Of a stretch of 64,000 nucleotides of DNA, positions 40,234-47,435 are shown in pieces; position 1 is the stretch's first letter, and every line of letters begins with the position of its first letter. Origin of the DNA: Bradyrhizobium iriomotense (GTDB lineage: Bacteria; Pseudomonadota; Alphaproteobacteria; Rhizobiales; Xanthobacteraceae); assembly GCF_018130765.1 (NCBI RefSeq), contig NZ_JAFCJZ010000015.1:1-64000 (forward strand). The letters are read 5' to 3'. Position numbers and translations under genes: made by a program. The notes below the pieces were generated by a model that saw nothing but the letters and a program-made list of their open reading frames with translations, searched no databases and was not told the DNA's origin.

Positions 40234-43200
40234 TTACTCCGCCGCCACCATCTGCTGCGTGCGCCACTGGCCGAGCAGGGCGCGGAGCGAGGCCGGCTTC
40301 ACCGGCTTGTTGAGCACCGCGATCTTTTCCTCGCGGGCGGCCTGTTGCACGGCGGGGCTGCGGTCGGCGGTGATCAGGATCGCTGGAATGGTATCGCCAA
40401 AGCGGCGGCGGACGTCGCGGATCGCGGCGATGCCGTTGCCGCGGTCGAGGTGATAGTCGACGAGCAGGCCGGTGACGCGCTTGCCGGCAGCCTCGATCGC
40501 GGCGATCGCGGCTTCGGGATCGGCGACCGCGATCACCTCGGCGTCCCAGGCCTTCAGGAGCGTGCGCATGCCGTCGAGGATCGCGGCATCGTTCTCGATG
40601 CAGACGATCAGCGCGCCCGCGATCGGCGTGCGCGCCAGCGGCGTGGCGCTGGTGACGGCGGCCGTGAGGGTGATCGCCTTCGCTGTCGGCACCGTCACCG
40701 AGAAGACCGAGCCGCCGCCGGTATTGGAGCCGATGGCGATGCTGTGGTTGAGCACGCGCGCCAGCCGTTCGACGATCGACAGCCCGAGGCCGAGGCCGCG
40801 CGCGATCCGCGCGCCTTGCTCCAGGCGGTGGAATTCCTTGAAGATCTCGCCGCGCTTGACCGGCGGGATGCCGACGCCGGTGTCGTAGACGCAGATTTTG
40901 AGCGAGGCGCCCTGGCGGCGGCAACCGACCAGCACGCGGCCGCGCGGGGTGTACTTGATCGCGTTCGAAATCAGGTTCTGGAGCAGGCGACGCAGCAGCA
41001 GCCGATCCGACTGCACCGGCAGCGAGCAGGGCACGAAGGCGAGATCGAGGCCCTTGGCGCGCGCGACCGGCGCGAACTCGATCTCCAGCGAGCGCATCAG
41101 ATCGGCCATCTTGAAGCTCGAGATCGAGGTCGCCATTGCGCCGGCATCCAGCCGGGAGATGTCGAGCAGCGCGCCGAGGATCTCCTCGATCGCCTGGAGC
41201 GATTCGTCGATGTTCTCGACCAGCCGCGTCTCCTCGCCGCTGTGCTGGCGCTCGACCAGGCTGGTGACATAGAGCCGGGCCGCGTTCAATGGCTGAAGAA
41301 TGTCGTGGCTCGCGGCAGCAAGGAAGCGCGTCTTGGAGATGCTGGCATCTTCCGCCGTGCTCTTGGCAAGCGCGAGTTCCGAGTTCAGTCGGGTCAGCTC
41401 CTCGGTGCGGTCGCGCACGCGCTTTTCCAGCGTCGCGTTGGCGCGCTCCAGCGCTTCCGCCGCCTCGAAGGTCGGTGTGACGTCGGTGAAGGTGATGACG
41501 AAGCCGCCGCCGGGCATGCGGTTGGTGAGCACCTCGATCACCATGTGGCGTTCCGGCAGACGCTCGAGATAGGGCTCGCTGTCGGTAGTGTAGGCCACGA
41601 GCCGCTGCTCGATCATCGCCTCGCGGTCGGCCTGGTTGTCCAGATCGCTTACGCCCATGAATTCCAGGATTTCACGCAGGGGCGTGCCGAACTGGATGAA
41701 ATGCGGGGGAACGTTGAGGAGATCGCCGAACTGCCGGTTGGAGCAGATCAGCTGCAGGTCGGCGTCGAACACCGCGATGCCCTGGCGGACATGATTGAGC
41801 GCGGTCTGGAGGATCTCGCGGTTGAAATGCAGCGCCGCATGGGAATCGTCGAGCAGTTTTAGCGCGGCTTTGGCGGAGACGGTGCGCTTGCGCAGCAGCA
41901 GCGACATCACGAGGCGCGAGGACGCAGCTCCGATCGACGAGGCGATCAGGTGCTCGGCGTGCTGCAACAGCTCGAAATCGGCGGGTGCCCCGGGCTCGAG
42001 CCGCACATTGCGCCGTGCCGAGAAGGCTTCGAAGGAATGCCGGGCGCGGTCGGGCCCGAGATATTGCGCCACCGTGCTCTGGATGTCCTGTACCGTGACG
42101 GTGGTGCGCCAGCGGCGGAAACTCGGGGCGATCGGGGCGAGCGTGTTGGGCACGAACAGATCGGCCTGCACCAGCTCGATCGACGACGGCCGTCGCGCCA
42201 GCGAGAGCAGCACATAGGTGAGGATGTTGAGCGACAGCGACCAGATCACGCCGTGCATCAGCGGCGGCAGGTCGGCGCCGAACAGCGCCTGCGGCCGCAG
42301 CGCCTCGATGCCGAACGGACCGTGCTGGAGCCACAGGATGCCCGTCGTCGAGGAATCCATGAAGCTCGGCATGAACAGCGTGTAGAGCCACATCGCAAAG
42401 CCCACCAGCATGCCGCCGATCGCGCCGCGCGCGGTCGCGCGCCGCCACAGCAGCCCGCCGAAGAAGCTCGGCGCGAGCTGAGCGATGGCGGCAAAGGAGA
42501 GCAGGCCGATCGCGACGAGCTGGGTGTTGCCGAGCGCGCGGTAGTAGAAATAGGCCATCACCATGATGGCGAAGATCGCGAGCCGCCGCGAGCGCAGCAG
42601 GAAGTCGCTGAAATCGGCACCGCCGGAGCGTCCCTCCGGCCGCCGTTGCAGCACCAGCGGCACCACGAGGTCGTTCGAGACCATGATCGAGAGCGCGACG
42701 CATTCGACGATCACCATCGCGGTTGCAGCCGACAGGCCGCCGACGAAGACGGCGACGCTGAGCAGATCCGCGCCGCCCTCCATCGGCAGCGCCAGCACGT
42801 ACATGTCGGGGTCGGCCGCGCCGAACGGGAAGCTGACGAGGCCGGCGATCGCGATCGGGATCACGAACAGATTGATGGCGACGAGGTAGAGCGGGAACAG
42901 CCAGCGCGCGCGGCCGACCTCGGTGTCGCTGGAATTCTCCACCACGCTGACATGGAATTGGCGCGGCAGAAGCATGATCGCGCACAGCGACAGCAGCGTC
43001 ATGGTCAGGAAGTTGCCGATCGACGGCGAATAGTTGATCGTGCGCACCGCCTCCGGCGTCTTCATCGCGCGCTCGATCAGTTCCTGCGGCGAGAACATCC
43101 AGAAGGTGACGAAGATGCCGGCAGCGAGGAAGGCGACCAGCTTGACGATGGATTCGGTGGCCACCGCCAGCATCAATCCGTGCTGGTGCTCGGTCGCATC

Positions 43201-43743
43201 GGTCTGCCGCGTGCCGAACAGCACGGCGAAGGCCGCCATCGCCAGCGTCACCATCAGCGCCATGTCGCCGAGGATCGGGATGTGGGAGAAGGCCTGGTCC
43301 TCGCTCAGGATCGTCTGCAGCGAGGAGGCGACCGCCTTGAGCTGGAGCGCGATGTAGGGGACCGAGCCGATGATCGCGATCAGCGCCACGGTCGCCGCCA
43401 CCGCCTGGCTCTTGCCGTAGCGCGCGCCGATGAAGTCGGCGATCGAGGTGATGTTGTGGGCTTTCGCAAGCTGGATCACGCGGCGGAGCACGCCGGCGCC
43501 AAGCCCGATCATCAGAATCGGGCCGACATAGATCGCAAGGAAGTCGGTCGAGGTGCGGGTGGCGAAGCCGACCGAGCCGAAGAAGGTCCAGGAGGTGCAG
43601 TAGATCGCTAGCGACAGCGGATAGATCAGCCCGGACGCGCGGCCGGGGCCGGCCGGCGAGCGACGGTCGCCATGGCTCGCCACCAGGAACAGGAAGCCGA
43701 TATAGCCGAAGGCGGCGGCGATCACGCCCCAGTCGTGCAGCAT
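40234..43743 (-). CDS. Hybrid sensor histidine kinase with N-terminal sodium:solute symporter domain
   Basis: 1169 residues. Residues 1 to about 490 have 12-13 membrane segments of the SSS (SLC5) transporter fold. After a linker with a PAS domain and a coiled coil, the phospho-acceptor histidine is near residue 812 (AASHDILQPLNAARL). The ATPase core has NLISNAIKYTPRG and DTGVGIP with GLGLGLSIVERL. A C-terminal receiver has aspartate near 1096 (LLVDYHLDRG) and lysine in LNKPVKP. The layout matches CbrA/CrbS-like sensor-transporters that detect acetate, proline or histidine; the fused receiver is extra. No partner response regulator is adjacent; the orphan LuxR regulator at 32.1 kb is a candidate. 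Confidence 0.94.
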   Translation of the reverse strand: MLHDWGVIAAAFGYIGFLFLVASHGDRRSPAGPGRASGLIYPLSLAIYCTSWTFFGSVGFATRTSTDFLAIYVGPILMIGLGAGVLRRVIQLAKAHNITSIADFIGARYGKSQAVAATVALIAIIGSVPYIALQLKAVASSLQTILSEDQAFSHIPILGDMALMVTLAMAAFAVLFGTRQTDATEHQHGLMLAVATESIVKLVAFLAAGIFVTFWMFSPQELIERAMKTPEAVRTINYSPSIGNFLTMTLLSLCAIMLLPRQFHVSVVENSSDTEVGRARWLFPLYLVAINLFVIPIAIAGLVSFPFGAADPDMYVLALPMEGGADLLSVAVFVGGLSAATAMVIVECVALSIMVSNDLVVPLVLQRRPEGRSGGADFSDFLLRSRRLAIFAIMVMAYFYYRALGNTQLVAIGLLSFAAIAQLAPSFFGGLLWRRATARGAIGGMLVGFAMWLYTLFMPSFMDSSTTGILWLQHGPFGIEALRPQALFGADLPPLMHGVIWSLSLNILTYVLLSLARRPSSIELVQADLFVPNTLAPIAPSFRRWRTTVTVQDIQSTVAQYLGPDRARHSFEAFSARRNVRLEPGAPADFELLQHAEHLIASSIGAASSRLVMSLLLRKRTVSAKAALKLLDDSHAALHFNREILQTALNHVRQGIAVFDADLQLICSNRQFGDLLNVPPHFIQFGTPLREILEFMGVSDLDNQADREAMIEQRLVAYTTDSEPYLERLPERHMVIEVLTNRMPGGGFVITFTDVTPTFEAAEALERANATLEKRVRDRTEELTRLNSELALAKSTAEDASISKTRFLAAASHDILQPLNAARLYVTSLVERQHSGEETRLVENIDESLQAIEEILGALLDISRLDAGAMATSISSFKMADLMRSLEIEFAPVARAKGLDLAFVPCSLPVQSDRLLLRRLLQNLISNAIKYTPRGRVLVGCRRQGASLKICVYDTGVGIPPVKRGEIFKEFHRLEQGARIARGLGLGLSIVERLARVLNHSIAIGSNTGGGSVFSVTVPTAKAITLTAAVTSATPLARTPIAGALIVCIENDAAILDGMRTLLKAWDAEVIAVADPEAAIAAIEAAGKRVTGLLVDYHLDRGNGIAAIRDVRRRFGDTIPAILITADRSPAVQQAAREEKIAVLNKPVKPASLRALLGQWRTQQMVAAE

Positions 43744-43883
43744 GGCGAGCGCGCTTCTCCCTGGGCGCCAGCGCGCCCGGTCTCATTTTCCCTGCAAATC
43801 TAGCGCGTTGCAGGGACGCAAGCGACAGCGAAATGCCGTGCGGGGGGAAGAACTGGGGTTGTCGTTAAGGTGCGAACCCCGAC

Positions 43884-44024
43884 GTCGTCCTGGCCTAGTG
43901 CGCAATTGCGCACGGGAGCCAGGACCCATAACCACAGGACGTGGTTACGGGCACGCTGGCGGCCACAGCGAGGCACAACAATCCGCAGTTGGGGTAATAG
44001 GTCCTGGCTTTCGCCAGGACGACG
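43884..44024. repeat. Long inverted repeat with GTCGTCCTGG ends
   Basis: GTCGTCCTGG faces CCAGGACGAC, with GGACCCATAACCACAG inside and a GTGCGCAATTGCGCAC palindrome near the left end. The ACCCATAACCACAG core is shared with the repeat at 12.2 kb. It fills most of the 282-bp gap between the hybrid kinase (5' side) and hemA (3' side) and ends one base before the hemA stop. Confidence 0.8.
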
Positions 44025-44025
44025 A

Positions 44026-45255
44026 TCACTCCGCCGCCAGCGACTTCTGCTGCAGCGGCAGGCCGAGGCGGTCCCACACTTGCAGCAGGGCCTCGGCGAG
44101 CTGATCGATCAGGCCGTCATCGTGATAGGGCGAGGGCGTGATGCGCAGGCGTTCGCTGCCCTTGGGCACGGTCGGATAGTTGATCGGCTGGATGTAGATG
44201 CCGTGCTCTTCGAGCAGGAGGTCGGAGGCCTGCTTGCACTTCTCGGGATCGCCGACGAACAGCGGCACGATGTGGGTGTCGGTCGACATCACCGGCAAGC
44301 CGGCGGCGCTGAGGATCGCCTTGACGCGGGCCGCGCGGTCCTGGTGGCGCTCGCGCTCCCAGCTCGAGGTCTTCAGATGCTTGATCGCGGCGGTCGCGGC
44401 CGAGCAGATCGCCGGCGGTAGCGCGGTGGTGAATATGAAGCCCGGTGCGTAGGAGCGCACGGCGTCGATGATCTGGCCGTTGGCGGCGATGTAGCCGCCG
44501 AGGCAGCCGAAGGCCTTGGCGAGCGTGCCTTCGAGAATGTCGATGCGATGCATGACGCCGTCACGCTCGGCGATACCGCCGCCGCGCGGGCCATACATGC
44601 CGACCGCGTGAACCTCGTCGACATAGGTCATCGCGCCGTATTTCTCGGCGAGATCGCAGATCTTGGCGAGCGGCGCGACGTCGCCGTCCATGGAATAGAG
44701 GCTCTCGCAGGCAATCAGCTTTGGCCGGCTCGGGCCCGCAGCCTTCAACTGCGCTTCGAGATCGGCGAGGTCGTTGTGGCGGAATACGACCCGCTCGCAG
44801 CCGGACTGACGGATGCCCTCGATCATCGAATTGTGGTTGAGCTCGTCCGACAGGATCAGGCAGTTCGGGATCAGCTTGGCGATGGTCGCAATGCCGGTCT
44901 GGTTCGAGACATAGCCCGAAGTGAACAGCAGCGCGGCTTCCTTGCCGTGGAGGTCGGCAAGCTCGGCCTCAAGCTGCACCAGCGGATGATGCGTGCCGGC
45001 GATGTTGCGGGTGCCGCCTGCGCCGGTGCCGACGCGGGTTGCGGTCTCGACCATGGCGCCGACCACTTTCGGGTGCTGGCCCATGCCGAGATAGTCGTTG
45101 GAGCACCAGATCACGACGTCGCGCTTGCCCTTGGGGGAGTGCCAGATCGCATGCGGGAACCGGCCGGCGGTGCGCTCGAGATCGGCGAACACGCGGTAGC
45201 GGCGCTCGGAGTGGAGACGATCGAGGGCGGAATTGAAGAACTGGCTGTAATCCAT
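44026..45255 (-). CDS. hemA: 5-aminolevulinate synthase
   Basis: 409 residues from ATG 45255 (a TTG two codons earlier is in frame). The fold-type-I PLP enzyme shows WCSNDYLGMGQHP, GTGAGGTRNIAGTHH, SDELNHNSMI, VDEVHAVGMYG with the cofactor aspartate, and TLAKAFGCLGGYIA with the Schiff-base lysine. It condenses glycine and succinyl-CoA (Shemin pathway), the first step of haem synthesis in Alphaproteobacteria. A perfect FNR/FixK box lies 136 bp upstream. Published work on Bradyrhizobium japonicum reported that hemA is induced by low oxygen through FixLJ/FixK, in line with this. The 3' end abuts an inverted repeat. Confidence 0.97.
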   Translation of the reverse strand: MDYSQFFNSALDRLHSERRYRVFADLERTAGRFPHAIWHSPKGKRDVVIWCSNDYLGMGQHPKVVGAMVETATRVGTGAGGTRNIAGTHHPLVQLEAELADLHGKEAALLFTSGYVSNQTGIATIAKLIPNCLILSDELNHNSMIEGIRQSGCERVVFRHNDLADLEAQLKAAGPSRPKLIACESLYSMDGDVAPLAKICDLAEKYGAMTYVDEVHAVGMYGPRGGGIAERDGVMHRIDILEGTLAKAFGCLGGYIAANGQIIDAVRSYAPGFIFTTALPPAICSAATAAIKHLKTSSWERERHQDRAARVKAILSAAGLPVMSTDTHIVPLFVGDPEKCKQASDLLLEEHGIYIQPINYPTVPKGSERLRITPSPYHDDGLIDQLAEALLQVWDRLGLPLQQKSLAAE

Positions 45256-45350
45256 CGGCAAAACCTAAGACGGAACTGACCAAAAGGGCCGCATCTTCTT
45301 AGAGCTTTTCCAGCTCCAATGTCTATGCGCTATCCCACATTTGGCCCTGG

Positions 45351-45373
45351 AGGGCATTTGGGCAAAATGCCCT
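45351..45373. promoter_or_regulatory. Palindrome AGGGCATTT-N5-AAATGCCCT in the hemA leader
   Basis: A perfect 9-bp inverted repeat, 18 bp from the FixK box on the hemA side. If FixK activates hemA from the usual centre of about -41.5, transcription would begin near 45356, so the palindrome overlaps the -10 region or start. It could be an operator for a haem- or iron-responsive repressor, or a 5' hairpin. Confidence 0.4.
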
Positions 45374-45390
45374 ATCCGGCGCGTCGCCAT

Positions 45391-45404
45391 TTGATCCCGA
45401 TCAA
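45391..45404. promoter_or_regulatory. FNR/FixK box TTGATCCCGATCAA
   Basis: A perfect TTGAT-N4-ATCAA site in the 342-bp hemA/aroQ divergent region. For hemA it is placed as a class II activator site; a weak -10 (CATTTT-like) stands at the expected distance. For aroQ it is centred about 31 bp before the likely start, better suited to repression. In this genus FixK2 is the usual user of such boxes. Confidence 0.75.
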
Positions 45405-45416
45405 CTTCGCGCGACA

Positions 45417-45422
45417 TATAAT
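45417..45422 (+). promoter_or_regulatory. -10 hexamer TATAAT of the aroQ promoter
   Basis: An exact consensus -10 lies just downstream of the FixK box on the aroQ strand. No good -35 is found at 17 bp (the box's TTGATC is 20 bp away). The leader to the aroQ ATG would be about 170 bases, in which I see no other feature. Confidence 0.4.
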
Positions 45423-45597
45423 GCTGCTTTGCACCATCTGCTGGGCTGTGGGTCTGGCCGGCCCGGGTCTTCCTTCGCGGCTCGGCACGCGCTTTCCTTG
45501 ACCGCGGCCGCCGGCTTTACCCAATCCGATTCTCGCAGCGCATGCGCCATTGGCTCGGAGAGCATGCTCAAACCAGCCCTTCGAAAGGACCCCTCCC

Positions 45598-46029
45598 ATG
45601 AAGCGCGTGATGATCCTCAACGGTCCCAACCTCAATATGCTCGGCATCCGTGAGCCGCACATCTACGGCACGACGACGCTCGCAGAGGTCAATGCGAGCT
45701 GCGAGGACGCTGCCGCAAAGCTAGGGCTCAAGCTCGCCTTTCATCAATCCAACCATGAGGGCGTGCTGGTCGATCTGATCCAGTCGGCGCGGCAGGATGC
45801 CGATGCCGTCGTCATCAATCCGGCGGGCCTGTCCTTCACCTCGGTCTCGATCATGGACGCGATCAAGACGTTCGAAGGCCCGGTGCTGGAGGTGCACATC
45901 TCCAACATCCACGCCCGCGACGAATATCACCGGCACTCCAAGATCTCGTTCGTGGCAGCCGGCGTGATCTGCGGGCTGGGTCCGTTCGGCTACATCGCGG
46001 CGCTGCACGCGATCGCGAATATGAAGTGA
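45598..46029 (+). CDS. aroQ: 3-dehydroquinate dehydratase, type II
   Basis: 143 residues from ATG 45598. It has the type II fold: LNGPNLNMLGIREPHIYG containing the catalytic tyrosine in the lid loop, FHQSNHEGVLVDLI, and EVHISNIHARDEY carrying the catalytic histidine. The usual NPAAYTHTSVAI segment reads NPAGLSFTSVSI, a divergent form that hints at a secondary copy such as one for quinate/shikimate use. It catalyses reversible dehydration of 3-dehydroquinate. It is monocistronic, divergent from hemA, with a palindromic repeat following. Confidence 0.93.
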   Translation: MKRVMILNGPNLNMLGIREPHIYGTTTLAEVNASCEDAAAKLGLKLAFHQSNHEGVLVDLIQSARQDADAVVINPAGLSFTSVSIMDAIKTFEGPVLEVHISNIHARDEYHRHSKISFVAAGVICGLGPFGYIAALHAIANMK

Positions 46030-46054
46030 GGTGTTAGCCGCAACGGTGGGGCGC

Positions 46055-46191
46055 TCCCTCGCCCCGTTCTTACGGGGAGAGGGTGGGGGTGAGGGGCTGT
46101 TTCGGCAATGATGGTGAGAGTTGGACTCGCGGAGAGCCCCCCTCACCCGGTCGCTTCGCGACCGACCTCTCCCCGCAAGCGGGGCGAGGTG
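46055..46191. repeat. Composite palindromic repeat, copy 5
   Basis: The left half GCCCCGTTCTTACGGGG then GAGAGGGTGGGGGTGAGGGG nearly matches the copy at 21.9 kb. The middle GTTGGACTCGCGGAGAG matches the copy at 56.6 kb (GTTGGACTCGTGGAGA). The right half contains GGTCGCTTCGCGACC and CCTCTCCCCGC/GCGGGGCGAGG. It fills the gap between convergent aroQ and the MBL-fold gene, ending six bases from the latter's stop. Confidence 0.8.
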
Positions 46192-46197
46192 AAGAAC

Positions 46198-47259
46198 TCA
46201 CGTCGTCCTGAACTGCAGCACGCCGTCCTTCGTCCCGGCCGTCAGCCGGCCCTCGACGATCATGTAGTTGACGTGGGCGACGAGCTCGCCGGCGGCAAAG
46301 CCCATCTGGTGTTCGTCCAGCACGTGCTTGTTGAACACCACGGGCACCAGTTCGCGCGAGGTCTTCGGCTGCTCGCGGCAGGCGTCCGCGATCAGGCGGC
46401 AGCGCTCCTCGTGGTGGTCGGCGAGCTGCTTGATGCGGGTCTTGAGGCCGTAGAATGGCACGCCGTGGCCGGGCAGCACGAGCAGATCATAGGGCAGGGT
46501 GGTGGTGAGGCTCGCGAGCGATGCCAGATATTCGCCGAGCGAGTTCTGGTCGGGCTCGACCGCCCACACGCTGACATTCGGCGAGATCTTGCTCAGCACC
46601 TGGTCGGCGGAGAGGAACAGCTTGTCGTCGGCGCAATACAGCATCACCTGGTCGAGCGCGTGCCCGCCGCCGGTGATCACCTTGAAGCGGCGCGGGCCGA
46701 TCACGATCTCGTCGCCATGCGAGATGCGGCGGTAGGACGGCGGCAGCACCGACACCTGCTTGAGATAATCCTGGCCGCGGCCGAGCAGCTTTTCGGTGAG
46801 CGACTCGTCCATGCCGTGACGGCGGAAGAACAGCCGCTGCGCGTTGCGACGCTCCTCGGTGCCGCGGTTCTGGTGATAGACCGATTGCAGATATTCGACC
46901 TGCGACATCACCAGCGGGCAGTTGAACCGCTCGACGATCCAGCCCGCGAGCCCGACATGATCCGGGTGCGAATGGGTGACGATCAGGCGCGTGATGTTGA
47001 CGCCGTTCAGCGGGCCGTCGAACAGGTTCGTCCAGGCCTCGACCGTCTCCTCGTTGCCGAAGCCCGCGTCGACCATGGCATAGCCGTCGCCGTCGGCGAG
47101 CAGGTAGATGTTCACATGGTTGAGGCGGAACGGCAGTTTCAGCCGCGCCCACAACACGCCGGGGCGCACCTCCACGACCTCGTCATGGCCAGGATGCTGT
47201 TCCCAGGGGTAGCGCAGGGCCTCGGCCGAGGACTGCGCGGTGTCGGGTTTTGCGTTCAT
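46198..47259 (-). CDS. Metallo-beta-lactamase-fold hydrolase
   Basis: 353 residues. The metal motif reads VTHSHPDHVGLAGW (HxHxDH), with additional ligands in GGGHALDQVMLY (late histidine) and VLPGHG. A C-terminal winged-helix-like domain of about 80 residues (the BLACT_WH type) contains EERCRLIADACREQPKTSRELVPVVF. The C-terminal DEHQMGFAAGELVAHVNYMIVEGRL resembles LACTB2-type proteins, thioesterases and RNases. The substrate is not recognisable. It stands alone between two palindromic repeats. Confidence 0.88.
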   Translation of the reverse strand: MNAKPDTAQSSAEALRYPWEQHPGHDEVVEVRPGVLWARLKLPFRLNHVNIYLLADGDGYAMVDAGFGNEETVEAWTNLFDGPLNGVNITRLIVTHSHPDHVGLAGWIVERFNCPLVMSQVEYLQSVYHQNRGTEERRNAQRLFFRRHGMDESLTEKLLGRGQDYLKQVSVLPPSYRRISHGDEIVIGPRRFKVITGGGHALDQVMLYCADDKLFLSADQVLSKISPNVSVWAVEPDQNSLGEYLASLASLTTTLPYDLLVLPGHGVPFYGLKTRIKQLADHHEERCRLIADACREQPKTSRELVPVVFNKHVLDEHQMGFAAGELVAHVNYMIVEGRLTAGTKDGVLQFRTT

Positions 47260-47380
47260 GCTATCGGCTTAAACCCAGCGCGGGCGGGGCGCCAGCCGAA
47301 AAAGGTCAGGCCGTGCTCTCCGCATGGCCGGCATACCGGCCGGATTTTTCCGTGATGTGGGATAGTCGTGCGCCGAGCTC

Positions 47381-47417
47381 ACTGCACCTCTCCCGCAAGC
47401 GGGAGAGGGAGTGCAGT
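47381..47417. repeat. Short hairpin of the 'CTCTCCCGC' family behind the chemoreceptor gene
   Basis: ACTGCACCTCTCCCGC pairs with GCGGGAGAGGGAGTGCAG with one bulge, about 19 bp from the stop of the leftward chemoreceptor gene. This is a reduced single-hairpin version of the composite repeat. It may serve as the 3' end structure; no U-tract is present. Confidence 0.65.
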
Positions 47418-47435
47418 CCCGATGCCGCCGGCGGC

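Noticed and set aside
40213..43786. Several 500-700 codon frames over the hybrid kinase
   Set aside because: All are antisense or out of frame to a protein with clear symporter, kinase and receiver motifs.
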